Assembly: GCA_946800325.1 (NCBI GenBank)
Contig: OX326957.1
Location: 12,753,591 to 12,817,590 of the forward strand
Source of the DNA: Luzula sylvatica
Lineage: Eukaryota; Streptophyta; Magnoliopsida; Poales; Juncaceae
DNA: 64,000 bases
Reading direction: 5' to 3'
Shown here: one piece after another, positions 1-12,488 of the stretch
How the letters are laid out: every line of letters starts with the position of its first letter
Position numbering within the stretch: position 1 is the first letter of the stretch
Notes under the pieces: model-generated
What the model saw: only the letters and a program-made list of their open reading frames with translations
Told to the model about the DNA's origin: nothing
Database searches by the model: none
Program-made: the position numbers and the translations under genes

Positions 1-900
1 GTGTGCCCACCAGATAATGAAATGTTCGGCATACCCTTGGAAAGCAAAAATATCATGTATACCCTTATAAAATATACAATTTTTTTTATTTATATTTTTG
101 CAAAAGCGAAAATATCATGTGTATGAAGCATGGAATTTTTCCTTTATTTTTTCCCTTTTTAAGGATATTAATTATCATTGTTAGTAAACACTTTATTAAT
201 ATATTCTGTGAGTTAATTTCTCGCAACAAACTATGTTAGGTTCACATAATTTTCAAAAATAAATAATAATGCAGATATGGGAGTGAATCAAAATAAAGTA
301 TCGGTAGGAAATATAAATCACTTCTTTTTCTTGTGGTTTTTTAATACGTGGCTGATTAGTTTAATTTTTATGCTTCTTTTTTTAGAAAATAGTGACAATT
401 GGGCGGCATGGTCCGTTAGAATTAATTTTTTCTAGTATTTAATGTGATTGAAGGTTTTTATTCAGATTAGTAATAAGGCCATAAATATCAATAACAAATG
501 TGTCATAAATAGTTAATTTCATTAATATAAAATTGTGCATGTATAAATCATAAATCAAATATAAAGTTAGATATCTGTTTCACATTTGTGATTGGTTTTT
601 GTGACCATATCATTATACTTTTTATTCACTCAAAAGTATCCAAAACTAGACAATTCATTAATACAAATATTAATTAGTTTTCATGAATTAATCGTTTCGA
701 TTTTGGATCATTTGTTTTTGTTTTCATTTGATTTATTTCAATAATATTATGCAACCCGCACAATACAACCCGCAATTACTCCGCAATATCATATATGGAA
801 TGATATTAATGAATAATTAATGCAAAAAAAGTAAATTAAGAATTTGAAAACCTAATTATTATATATAGGTAGATTGAGGGATATTAATTGCGGGGTCTCT
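1..900 (+). repeat. Dispersed AT-rich repeat, first copy (families Y then X)
   Basis: No gene is visible. Bases 1-150 (family Y, recognisable by CCAGATAATGAAATGTT) recur near 1695-2000 and 3595-3880. Bases about 220-760 (family X, with TTAATTTTTATGCTTCTTTT followed by AGAAAATAGTG) recur near 18535-18980 and, inverted, near 30500-31080. The copies are diverged and broken by indels, as expected of old non-coding transposon sequence. The class is unknown. Confidence 0.55.
475..620. mobile_element. Diverged copy of a small MITE inside repeat family X
   Basis: The stretch resembles the MITEs at 2893-3044 and 24139-24281: ACAAATGTGTCA near the left end and CACATTTGTGATTGG with ATATCATTATAC near the right end form an imperfect inverted repeat. 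Similarity is low and I cannot fix the ends or a target duplication. Confidence 0.35.
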
Positions 901-1694
901 TTGTAATATGATTTTTGACGCGATTCCTTTTGTGTTTAAGTTGCGTATCATGATGTTCTGATGAGTTGGTCGGCGATGTCAGAAATGTGTATGGTATGAT
1001 TAATATGGAGCATTTTATGATTAGCTCTTTTTGAAAATATATTAATTAAGAATTATTAATTGAAATGCATTTTAATTATATATGATTTAATGGGATTCTT
1101 GAAAACCCCCTAACTTTTGAAATCGAAAATATAATTTTTAAATGGAAAATATAATTTTTTAATTATATATAATTTATTATTATTATTATGTCTATTGTTG
1201 TTCTTATTTATTTCAATCATCAAATGGAAAATATAATTTACTATTTACTATTTTGTTTGAACAGAAAAAAAAAGAATTTTTTTGATGGTATTTTGGTACA
1301 AACACAAATTATATTGGATGGAAAAAGTTATATGTAACCTCATTGGGGTACACAAATAATTCAAACCATTTTATAGGGGTTTCCGAAGGAATTGCTTAGG
1401 GAGTTTTTGATAATTTTCAGAAAGCTTGGGGATTTTTTTAAGATCCTCCTAGTACTTAATATTTAATTGTGATGGATATTTAGATACGTGAAATCCCGAG
1501 ACAGGGTAAATGATTTTTTTTGAGAATACTAAAATAACGAGTTAAATGTGAAATATTTTTCAAGTAACATCATTAAGTTTGATTCAATTACTCAATAGTA
1601 AACACATGCTTTTATTTGCCTGAACTGTAGACTAATTAAATTCTAAAAATTGAGTTTAATTATAAAATTAATATTAATATTAGACTTAATTTCA

Positions 1695-2000
1695 TGTGTT
1701 TGGCCACCAGATAATGAAATGTTTGGCGTACATACCCTCGGAACTATAAAATATACAAAAAATTTCATTTATTTTTTTTGCTAAAGTGAAAATACCATAT
1801 GTACGTATCATGGAATTTTGCCTTGAAAGATATTGAGAACTCCGAGAAATTTAAATTATTAGCATGTCTCATTTTATTCACATTAGTGTTTGTTTCTGTT
1901 TTTTGTATTATTATATTGTCGACTATTTAATCATTAAAATTTCCCTACTATTCCAGCAAACTTATTGTTGGGCTCCCTTCTCATGATTAAATGGGATTTA
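1695..2000 (+). repeat. Dispersed repeat family Y, second copy
   Basis: Repeats the order of motifs at 3595-3880: CCCTCGGAACTATAAAATATAC, a catATGTACgTATCATG segment, TTTGTTTCTGTTTTTTGTATTATTA and CAGCAAACTTATTGTTGGGC followed by a TGATTAAATGGG motif. Non-coding. Confidence 0.6.
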
Positions 2001-2002
2001 AG

Positions 2003-2461
2003 CTATGTTGCACGAATACGGATACGAGTATCCTATCCGACATATGATATGATACGGCCATTATATATAATATTTTATTATTTTATTTATTATAATTTAT
2101 TTATTTAATATTTTATATAGTATACATTTGACATAAAATATTTTAAAAGTTTGTTTTAACAGAAATAACTTCTTATTAAGTAAATGTTTATTTTGTTTGG
2201 TTATTTATTTATATGTATTACTCATTATTTCGATTTCAAATTTTTATTTTTATTTTTCAAGTACATTTGTGTATACGTTAGAAGTATCCGACAAGTATCC
2301 GGAAGTATCCGAGAAGTATCCGCTATTATTTTGAAATAAAATATTCGGATACGTCACGTGGAGTATCCGATACGTATCCGACGAGTATCCGACGAGTATC
2401 GGTATCCGATACGGCATCCGATACGATACGGCTTGATTTTTGAAGTATCCGCGCAACATAG
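2003..2461. mobile_element. Fold-back element rich in ATACGGATACG motifs
   Basis: The ends are inverted: CTATGTTGCACGAATACGG on the left and, on the complementary strand of the right end, CTATGTTGCGCGGATACTTC. The right third (2280-2440) is packed with short GTATCCGA / ATACGG units in both orientations. The middle is AT-rich. No coding capacity is visible. The termini look like those of a plant MITE or SINE-like family, but I cannot assign a superfamily. No convincing target duplication was found because a second, partial copy abuts it. Confidence 0.5.
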
Positions 2462-2462
2462 G

Positions 2463-2690
2463 ATTATGTTGCACGGATACAGATACGGGTATCGTATCCG
2501 ACACGATACGGATACGGTGATACGGCAGTTTTCAAAAATACATACGATACGATACGGCCATTATATATAATATTTTATTATTTTATTAATTATAATTTAT
2601 ATATTTAATATTTTTAAATAGTATATATTTGACATAAAATATCTTAAAAGTTTGTTTTTACAGAATAATTTCTAATTAATAAAATAAAAT
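2463..2690 (+). repeat. Second, partial copy of the ATACGGATACG element
   Basis: It begins TTATGTTGCACGGATACAG and continues through GATACGGCCATTATATATAA and the same AT-rich core and CATAAAATAT / AAAAGTTTGTTTT segments as 2003-2190. It is a direct, roughly 460-bp-spaced repeat of the left half of the preceding element and lacks the right half. Confidence 0.55.
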
Positions 2691-2892
2691 ATGGAGAGGA
2701 AATAAAAATCACATTTAATATGTGGTTGATTAGTTTATTTTTTATGTTTTTTTCTAGAAAAATGTGACAATTACAGAATATCTCGTTGCTTCACTTCGAA
2801 TAAAGTACATGCACCAACAACCAAAAATACGTGCAATATTGATATATTTTTTTCCTCTAATTTCAAATCCATATTGATGTCTCGTAATTTAT

Positions 2893-3044
2893 GAGTAATG
2901 ATAGGGTCACAAATACCAACCACAAATGTGTCACAAATAACTAAGTTTGTAATATTAATTATGCATATATGAATCATAAATCAAACACAAAGTTAGACAT
3001 TTGTGTTATATTTGTGGTTGATATTTGTGTCTCTATCATTACTC
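2893..3044. mobile_element. 152-bp MITE with 10-bp flanking duplication
   Basis: Terminal inverted repeats GAGTAATGATAG.. / ..CTATCATTACTC continue inward through ACCACAAATGTGTCACAAAT. The flanks are identical: CGTAATTTAT at 2883-2892 and at 3045-3054. A sibling with the same ends is at 24139-24281. It is non-autonomous. The duplication length fits a Mutator-type (9-11 bp) or extended hAT (8 bp) insertion. Confidence 0.75.
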
Positions 3045-3463
3045 CGTAATTTATAGTCGTAGTGAAGTTTTAATAATACATACTATATTATTTTGAGATT
3101 TTATCCATTCCATAAAATTTATATTAGAAATGACTGATATAATTTGTTTTTTAGCAACCTATGGATACAAATAAAAATAAGCAAGTTGTTCGTGCCAAAT
3201 TAGTACTTTAATGAAAAATATTCCTCACATTTTATGATATTGGGAAGTTCTATCATACACTTTTTTATAAAAATATTTTGAATATTTTAGTAATTAATTT
3301 ATTTGTAAAAAAATATATCATAGAAATTAGGTTTTAGAAAAGTTCTATGATGCATCTATTTTTTCTTATTATACACATTTTTGTGATTGAACGATGAAAA
3401 TCCAAGGATCATGATTAATTCCTTTAACCTGCATTTTCCTTATCATTGGGTAAAAACGTAAAT

Positions 3464-3465
<2 letters not shown>

Positions 3466-3502
<37 letters not shown>
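3466..3502 (+). repeat. (CT)n microsatellite
   Basis: Uninterrupted CT dinucleotides, about 18 units. Confidence 0.95.
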
Positions 3503-3504
<2 letters not shown>

Positions 3505-3594
3505 GCACATTCTCGTGCGCACCTCCAGTTTCGCTCTCTCACCCCGCACCACCCTGTGCCACCCTGGCTTGCCACGTCCCTATCCTATTTCATC

Positions 3595-3880
3595 TCTGAG
3601 ACCCTCGGAACTATGAAATATACAAAAAAAATTCATTTATATTTTTGCAAAAATGAAAATATCATATGTACATATCATGAAAAAAATTTCTTTAAATATA
3701 TCTTTCACATTTTAGAACTTTGAGAATTTAAGTTATTATCATGTCTCATTTTATTTTATTCATCAGTGTTTGTTTCTTTTTTTTGTATTATTATATTATA
3801 TTTTCAACTATTTAATCATTTAAATTTCAGCAAACTTATTGTTGGGCTCCCTCCTTATGATTAAATGGGAATTGAGCCAT
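3595..3880 (+). repeat. Dispersed repeat family Y, third copy
   Basis: Direct repeat of 1695-2000, sharing CCCTCGGAACTATgAAATATAC through TATTGTTGGGCTCCCT. Diverged by many substitutions and small indels. Confidence 0.6.
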
Positions 3881-5676
3881 TTATAATATTTTTGTAAATA
3901 TTGAAAAGTGTAAGGATTGTTTGTAAGAATGCACAACACTTAATTAGATGCAACTACTCATCAATCGTGTGTGAATAACCTGAAAAATTAGGAAACGAGG
4001 GTTACATATGCAAAAATTCGAAATTAAATATTAGACAAATTTCAACGAAAATGACATAACTAAAAATCAAAATGAACATTTCATCAAACAATTGGCATGC
4101 AGCCATACTCACCTTGATGCCGCAAGCTCCAGACAGATTATTGCCTTGCACACCTCCCCCTAAATGATTGAAATGTGATTAATCAAGCTTTGTGACCTAT
4201 ATTGGATCATGTTCATCGAGTTTTTTGTGAAATTTAAATCTTTCATTTGTTTTTACAGAAATCAAGGAGCACAATTCAATATTCATACTCAATAAGTATT
4301 AGATCGAGATAAAAAGAACTGATGTTTGATTATCTAAAAAAGAATCATAACTTAATTAGTACTACTTTTTGTAAAAATTGATGCAAATTGGAGAAGAATC
4401 AATGTTTTTTCCTACAGTTAAGAATTGGTGAAAATTCATGGAAGTGGGTCTGGTTTCAGAGATCAGGTTTGTCTAATTTTATTAATTTAGCAATTTTCAG
4501 TGCGTAAATTTAATTGATTTTGTAAAACTCTTTTAATCCGTTTCCAGTAATTAATTTCCGATTTAGTGGCATTATTTTGGTTATTTAAAATCCAATTTGG
4601 TATTTGATTTATGTGCTACAATTAATAGCATGAAATATGGTGTTGATCCGGCGCATTTTCCACATAATCCTTCAGTAGTGTTATACTCCAAAAAATATGG
4701 TTGGGATGGTAAATAAATAATTTCACTCTATTTACATTCAATTTTCACTTTTTAATATATAACTTAATCACATATTTACTAATAAAATGGTAATTTTATC
4801 AATGAGACTCCTATAATCGGCATCTTTAGTTTCCACTTTCTACACTGCATTGTTTAAAATTGAAAAAATTAGTAAAAATGTCAGGGGTAAAATAAATAGA
4901 GAGGTTTCCATGTTTTTTCACCTCTTCGTGTATGGATTGTGCACCAGCGTGTATACCGTACATTTCTATAAGCTCTTATTGCTCTCTATGTGTTTGACAA
5001 AATGTTCACATTAATTTAAAAAAGAAGTTCATTTTCAGGTGTTTACTTTTGTTAATCTCTGATCGTTGCTTAATTTTCATACATGTCCGAGCCTATTATG
5101 ATTATCTTTCGTGTGGTTAAAGTGGTAGCTTCACAAAATCAGTTGAAAAGCAAATACGAGAGTGCTTAATTATCTCTCACGTTATAATATAACCCTGTAA
5201 AAAAGACAAAATTAATACAATTTGAATCTGTTAAAGAAGGTAAAAGAAAATATATTATGAAAAAGATGCAATTAAATTATGCCAGTGTCTATATAAACCT
5301 ACTGCCGATGTCACAGTTTATTTTTCCATGCCAGTGTGCGACATATTTATCAGGAAATTTCTGTTCAAAAAGATAAAATCAAACTAATTATATTTGCAAA
5401 ATACAAATAAAAGCAATGAAATTGCATAATTGAAGGGATTACATAGTGGAAATCGAGAGAACTCCATCTGAGTGAGGAATAAAAATCGAGATACGGCTTG
5501 GAAGGTCAGATCTGAGATTTTGTCGACGGGATATTTTCTCGTTTTCTCTTGACAGGTTCGATTCTCTTCTCATCGTCAGCTTCAATCCGAGGGTTTCGCT
5601 TTGTCAGGTCATTTTCTTTCTCGCCGGCTTGGATGGTCAGATGGATTCTTTGTCGCGTTCTCTCTCTTCTCTTAGG
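3881..5676. other. Intergenic, no supported feature
   Basis: AT-rich sequence. No frame has the length, codon pattern or splice context of a gene. From about 5440 the composition becomes less AT-rich with CT-rich, leader-like runs (TCTTCTCATCGTC, TCTCTCTTCTCTTAGG) just outside the left end of the TIR element, but no protein can be read from them. Confidence 0.5.
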
Positions 5677-5827
5677 GTGTGCTCCAACAATAAAGTTAGG
5701 CATCCCGCGCCTGTCAACCCTCAAGCTTCCCGCAGCTGACGTGGCACCCACGCTAATGCCACGTCAGCACACTAAACAGATCAGATTTGAAATTCTTTTT
5801 GCTATGTTTTCTGAACACATTAACGTT

Positions 5828-6766
5828 GGGTCTGGAGCTTGTCCAATGATCATTGGACCAGATCGTGTCCGTGTATTTTTTGGACCGTTCGATCTCATCA
5901 AGAGTGATTATGATGAGATCTAATTAACACTCTCTGTTTTATCTCCGTTAATAAAAAATGGAATGTAAATATTCGTGGGCGAGTCAAAATTAGAAGTTCT
6001 CTTTTCCTTTTCCTTACTAATTCAAGAGACAAATTTGACAACTCCCATTCATGAAACAATGGCGAACTATTTCCCTCTCTCACACAGAGTCTCTCAGTGT
6101 TCTCTCATTTGTCATTTTCAGACCTCTCATATGAGAGTACATTTTGGCAAAAAAAACACAATTGCATCATTCGAATCCAAGCACTACAACTACAACATCA
6201 TTCTCATATGTGAAATGCATTGTTATAAATCATGATTTTCAAAATTTCGGTATGTGTATTTACTTTCAGAAGGTTCCTTGACACAAATTTATCTTCAAAG
6301 AATTCCGAACCTTCAAATTAAACATATAAAAATCACAAACATATTATTAATTATTGAAATCAAGAACAGTTTTAATTTATCCACCTTGATCCCCATCTCA
6401 AGCAGACCATACAAGAAGGTTGAAACTTTTTTGCAGGGTACAAAAAGATTAAATTCAATCACTCACAGGGTACCATGAAAAGAAAGTGAATACCCAATAG
6501 CTTCTATCTTGTAAGACTTCACATCAGAGGAATAATTTACAAGAAAATAACAAATCAGTATAAAAGAATGAATGAGAACAACAAAAAATGAGAGCTCATC
6601 TGAACACGAGAAGGGAGGAGAATATTTGCTTTCCATTTTTTACTAACGGAGATAAAACAGAGAATTAAATTAGATTTCATCACAATGGATCTTGATAGAG
6701 ATCGGACGGTCTAAATAATACATGGACGGGATTTTGTCCAATGACCACCGGACCAGCTCCGGAACG
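5828..6766. mobile_element. Nested Mutator-like fold-back MITE, 939 bp, with 9-bp target duplication
   Basis: Flanked by a perfect 9-bp direct repeat ATTAACGTT at 5819-5827 and 6767-6775. The ends are long imperfect inverted repeats of about 140 bp: GGTCTGGAGCTTGTCCAATG on the left and, complementing the right end, TTCCGGAGCTGGTCCGGTGG. They continue through TTTTATCTCCGTTA and AAAAATGGAA. A 9-bp duplication and long TIRs are the signature of Mutator-like elements. Removing the insertion restores the outer element's terminal repeat. No coding capacity. Confidence 0.85.
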
Positions 6767-8314
6767 ATTAACGTTTAGAGGGTAAATGGATCCGAGTGAA
6801 AAAGGAAAGACTGCATCGTAGAAAAAAGAGAGAAAAGGAAGGAATTGCCTCACCTTGCTTTCCTTCGCCATGTCCTGACAAGGGTTTCTCTCTCTTCGTT
6901 GTACCGTCTGGTCGTCGTAGCCGACGTCCCTTCTCTGTCCGTTTGTGCTTAATATTGATGGCCATCATCTGTTTTTCCATGGTCTTGTCTTCCTACTCTG
7001 TTCAACAAGGTATACATTACTCTGTTTTTTCTTTTTTCTTTTTCTTTTGACCATTTTTTTCTTTTTCTTTTTTTATCTGAAAATTGTAGATGGAGATGAT
7101 ACATCATTTAGCATAGAGACGAAAATTGTACATGAAGATGTCAAATTCTTTTTTAATATGGAAATTGTATTACTGTGTTATTTTGATAGGAATTTAATAT
7201 ATTCTTTTCCATTAATAGGAATGGAGATGATAAATTCTGCTGGTGGATAGTGTATTGCCCGTTGAAATTGGTACTAAGTTCGCCCGTTGAAAATTGGTAC
7301 TAAGTTCCTTCTATTTTTCAATTAACATGAAGCAGTCAAAGGTATAAATTTTCAAATTATTTATTTCGACAATGATTCTCGTGAATTGGTACTAAGTTCC
7401 TTTTATTTTTTCTAATCTCAGGTTGTGGCGGATAGTGTATTGCCCGTTGAAAAGGAACGAGTGTTCGAGACACAAAAGAATTTCTCGGTTCACATGGAAC
7501 CATTTATGTTTAGGTTTATTTGATTTTAAATAATTGAATTAGATTTTATTATTTATGATTTTGTTTGAATATTTATTACTTGATTATGTTAGAAGATTTG
7601 GTAATTTTGTCATATTATATTTGGAATAATTCGTTTGTTTTTGTTGCAAATGAAAAAAAATCACTGGCAATGTATTAGAAAAAAGATAGAAACCAATAAC
7701 AATTTTGTCCATTTCCTAAGAAATGAAAAACTTGGAATTTTTCTTACAATATTTATAAACATAATTTCAGTATATATTTCATACAAATATAATACATTTT
7801 TCAATTGAAATTTTACATTGTTATTAACGATTAACAAAAATATAAATACAAATAGAACATTCCTTGAAGGACTCCATTCCGATCGATTTCAATCATCCTA
7901 AGAATTAAGCGAACGAGGAGCCCAGCGACCTTGAATTACTTCGAACATTGGTTTCTTGAAGGACTCCATTCCGCATTTCAACTTATCGTATTGCTCCCTT
8001 CGATACAAGTTTCTCACCCATTAGTGCTCTGGAGAGGAATATAATAGCCTGAATAACACTACTCAATCCAGTTTAATAAATCTATTTACCCAAATTAACA
8101 CTGATCAATGTAACAAAACAATATTTAATTTTATGTATCCCTAATTAATCCTAATCAAGATATTAACTGAGACCAACTAACACTAATCAAACATTTTTAA
8201 TCCTTTCAGACACAAATAAGAAAAAAAACACTTGATTGGAGTGATAGTTTTAACCAACAAAGAGATAGGCTTGTGAGAAGAGGAGATTAAGCCATACACT
8301 TACTCGAGAAGACT

Positions 8315-8318
<4 letters not shown>

Positions 8319-8376
<58 letters not shown>
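8319..8376 (+). repeat. (GA)n microsatellite
   Basis: About 29 GA dinucleotides without interruption inside the TIR element. Confidence 0.95.
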
Positions 8377-8378
<2 letters not shown>

Positions 8379-9310
8379 GATTTGCAACGATAATGAGAGG
8401 AAAAAGGATTGGCGAGAGGTACAGATCAGGCGAGTCACAAGCTTCAAGGAGACAGGCGAGTGATTAGCTTCAGGATTTTGATCAAATGCGGTATTTCGAA
8501 ACACAAATCCAGTTAAATCCCTCAAATAAAATATGTCCTGAATCAAAATAGAAAACAAGAGTGATTTAATTCGAGAATCAGTAAAATAGAGGAAGAAATT
8601 AGAGAATTTAGGCATTAATTAGAGACCTACTACGAGAATACATCATTTGTAGCATAAATATGTTCACGAAGGAAAGAGACGATTGAGCGATTCAGCAAGA
8701 TCTTCACGAAAGAGGAAAGAGCTCGGCGATTCAGCGAGGGATTGAAGAAAGCTCGGCGATTCAGTTTTCACGAAGAAAGAGAAGCTCGGTGATTCAGTTT
8801 TCACAAAGAGAGGAGTCACGAATCCTTCTTTGTTTTGTTACCCTAGTGTTATTTGTTTCGTCTCTCGGATCCATTTACCCTCTAAATGCTAAACGGGTTC
8901 AGAAAACATAGCAAAAAGTTTCAGATCTGATCCGTTTAGTATGCTGACGTGGCAGGAGCGTGGGTGCCACGTCAGCTGCGGGATGCTTGCGGGTTGCTAG
9001 ACGCGGGATGCCTAATTTTATTGGTGCTCCAATGAGGGTTTCCTGACACAATTTAGACAATACAGGGGTTATTTTGTAAATTTCCATGAAATCGGTTATA
9101 TAATTTGTAAATTCTTCTGATGTAAAATAAGGTAATTATGTATGTGTGATTGATTTTTTTGATGATTTGATTTGGATATTTGCACGCTCTAATTGAAGCA
9201 ATATTGTTAAACAATTATTTGATTTTTTTAAATTTATTTTGTCTAATTGTAAACAATTATGGATATTGCTATTCTTCTTATACTAAATTGTTTAATTATG
9301 TAAAAATAAG

Positions 9311-11098
9311 AGAATACTCGCGCTACGCGGCGAGCATGTAAATTATGTTTTTTCATTGTAATACAAATATATTTGTATGATTAATATTAGAATAAGATGT
9401 AATATAAATTTGAATTCATTTATCTATGATTATGCATATGTTTTACAATTATTTTACATTATGATAACAAAAAATTTCATTTTTTAATCAAATAATAATA
9501 CTTATATTAATGTCACTATATAATAATATATTAGAATAAGATATAATATAAATTTACGAAAAACGTAACAACAAATATTATATCATTGTTCACAATAATT
9601 CATACAATATCAAATATTAAAACAATGAATCATAAAACATATGTAGTAACACATTATTAATTATATATAGTAATATTTTTTATTGATTCAAATGCAATGA
9701 AAAATGTAAAATAATATAAAACTTAATAGTGGAAGTAATTTAATAAATAATATCAAAATTTAATTTATAATAAACATAAATACAATTATTTTATTTCATA
9801 TGAATTTTTTATTCTACATTTTGTAAAATAGCAATACAATTTGATAGGTGTTTATAACTTTAAAAAGTTATTTAGAGGGATATTACGTTTTCAAAAAAAT
9901 GGTTTGCTTAAAAACACAAATATAATCTACTTAGTATTATATGAGATTTTTATTGTTATATATTTTTTTTAAAATAAATAATAATACTTAAAAATTCTAT
10001 TATACAAACAAAATTCTTAACAACATATTATGTAAAGATGTATTTTTTTGCATTGTATTTTCTTACATAATATCTTTACAAATTGAAATTATAAAAAATG
10101 TATGTATGAACTATGCTAATATGGATGTCAAAATAAAGAGAAAAAAAAGGAATATATTTGATGGGTTTATAAAATTAAATTTCCAAAATAATACTAATAG
10201 ATGTTGTATTTTTTATAATATTAAATATTAAATTATTAGCATTTCATATTTAAAATTTTCATATTTCATTGCATTCACATTTTATCATGTAATCTTGTTT
10301 GATTGAAAACACAAATATAATCTACTTAGTACGTATTATGTGAGATTCGTATTGCTATAATTTTTTTTAAAATAAATAATTATACTTAAAAATTCTATTA
10401 TGCAAATAAAATTCTTAAAAATATATTATGTAAATATGTATTTTTTTGCATTGTATTTTCTTACATAGTATCTTTACAAATAGAAATTATGAAAAACGGT
10501 ATGTATGAACTATGCTAATATGGATGTCAAAATAAAGAGAAAAATAAAATGAATATATTTGATGGGTTTATAAAATCAAATTTCCAAAATAGTAATAATA
10601 TATGTTGTATTTTTTTATAATATTACATATTAAATTATTAGAATTTCATACATAAACTTTTCATATTCCATTGCATTCACATTTGATCATGTAATCTTAT
10701 GTGAAATGTTAAACAATTAATTAGACTTGGTATAATATGATTCTAACCAATAATAATATGCCACATCATTAGTGTATGATGATGTGGTTTTCTAAGAATG
10801 CTTAAAACATAGTGTAAAGTAATAACACATACATGACTACACAAAATATGATCTTCAAAAAATCTAACAAAATATTAATGATTGAGATTAAACCACATCA
10901 CTACATATAATGGTTCAAATTAATACTTAAAAATAATAATACAAAATACAAGTCTTAAATGATCAAATATAATATTAATGGATATGATGAATCCACATCA
11001 CACAATCTAAAGATTAATAATCAAGATAAAGATGATGATGTGGCTTCATGAGGAGGCTTAAAGATAGGTGCAAAATAAGGGGGTTGGTAAATTGTTGA
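9311..11098 (-). mobile_element. Helitron-like non-autonomous element
   Basis: Read on the minus strand it starts TCAACAATTTACCAACCC at 11098 directly after an A, and ends near a GC hairpin (CTCGCCGCGTAGCGCGAG, complement of 9318-9336) about 10 bases before its end. A TC start after A and a hairpin near the 3' end are Helitron features, but the final bases (..TCTCTTA) are not the usual CTRR. A relative with the same 5' end lies at 55050-55732 (TCAATATTTACCCACGCC). The body is AT-rich and codes for nothing. Confidence 0.5.
9911..10700 (+). repeat. Tandem duplication of about 395-402 bp
   Basis: 9911-10305 and 10306-10700 share AAAACACAAATATAATCTAC, TATGTATGAACTATGCTAAT, ATGGATGTCAAAATAAAGAG, TTGATGGGTTTATAAAAT and GCATTCACATTT in the same order with roughly 90% identity by eye. 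Part of the same block recurs at about 55130-55450. Confidence 0.8.
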
Positions 11099-12340
11099 TG
11101 AAAACAGAAAGGGAGGTCGCTGGATTTGAGATCCCATAAAAACTTGTCAATTTGCCATCAATATTTATTTAATAATGTATATTTTTGCTATTTTTAAATG
11201 TGAATGTATATGCATTATACGACATATATAACATGGATGACATGTGAATATTTAACAATGTGTCTATTTTTGATAAGTCTAAAATGTGAATGTATATTTG
11301 GCATATATGGAATCGCAAGGGCATGAATTATGAAAATTAAATCATGCATATATGGGCATGTTAATTAAAATGTGAATGTACTGACACTGCTCCTCTAACC
11401 TAACTGCACAATATCTCATAACGATAATTAAGTTTAGTAAACATAATCGAAATACCATCTGAAACAAAATCGAAAATACAATCGAAATAATATCATATTT
11501 TCATCTCTCTCAACGCAAATCAAGAAATCAAGATCGATTCTTATCCAAGACCTGACATTTTTGAAAGCCATCTAACACACAATTGAAATATCAACTAAAT
11601 CCTTTTTTTTACGTGTGAAAAGAAATTAAATTGAATATACGAGACAAAAATTATTTTGACAGGAGCAGCCAATCGGCGAGACTTGGTCTGATACAAGCGA
11701 AAATGAAATTCCATAAAAATCTCGAACAAAATCTAATAAAAAACTGGAACAAAATCTAATAAAGCTGTAATAATAAAAAAAATTATAGCAAAAAATTATA
11801 TAAAATTATTTTTGACGTTCATAAATACCTTAAATATCATCTTAAAAACTTTAAGAAAATCAATCATAATCAATACCCTAAAATACTCAAACACCATGAA
11901 ACATATCAAAAACATCAAAATTGAATCCATAACCATCAAATTAAATCTTAAAAATTCTTCCAAACAGTTTCTAAACCATGTAATTCAACTTAATTACAAA
12001 ATTAAATCCCAAATGAGGGGGGCATAAATCTTACCAAATACTTAAAAATATTTATTTATCTCATAATTATCAAATTAAATTGGAACAATAGAATTAGTGG
12101 AATACATATATTTTTTATTAAAAGCAGATCAATAAACACATATAAACAACAATTCAAACCTAACATAATCTAATTCCAATATTAACCTTAACGGTAACAA
12201 ATTCTAATCCAGATCTAATTGTAACGTTAATATTTCTTCACATTATACAGAATACACTTGGTCCAATGTTTAATGACTACAAACAAATAACCATTCTCTA
12301 ACGGTGTAAATATTAAACCAGTACACCGAGTCTGGGGACG
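11099..12340. other. Intergenic, no supported feature
   Basis: AT-rich sequence. The 71-codon frame at 11812-12027 is Lys/Asn/Ile-rich and reads as composition, not a gene. Confidence 0.5.
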
Positions 12341-12488
12341 TTGTTAACTATTCTAACACGCCTCTATCCTTGATCGATAAATAAGCTCTCTTCTTCTCTC
12401 TGGTCCCCAATATTCCTTCTTTCTTGTCTCTTCTATTCTATCCCTTCTCCTTTGTCTATTCTCTCTCTCACAGAGGAATGGAGAAACC

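Larger units (their letters stand above)
5677..9034. mobile_element. TIR element of about 3.36 kb (2.4 kb without its nested insertion)
   Basis: The left end (5677-5818, continuing at 6776-6800 beyond a nested insertion) matches the reverse complement of 8866-9030 over about 165 bp. Shared blocks include TTAGGCATCCCGCG, CCCGCAGCTGACGTGGCACC, TGCCACGTCAGCA, TTTTTGCTATGTTTTCTGAA and AGAGGGTAAATGGATCCGAG. The outermost bases (GTGCTCCAACAATAAAG / GGAGCACCAATAAAAT) are less clear, so the ends are good to a few bases. The interior has CT-rich leader-like sequence (6860-6990), a minus-strand open stretch at about 7898-8030 and a (GA)n tract. No transposase is visible, so it is a non-autonomous element. 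Superfamily is not certain. Confidence 0.7.

Noticed and set aside
8250..8615. 121-codon Ser/Leu-rich minus-strand ORF
   Set aside because: Its core is the (GA)n tract and no homology or splice context supports it.
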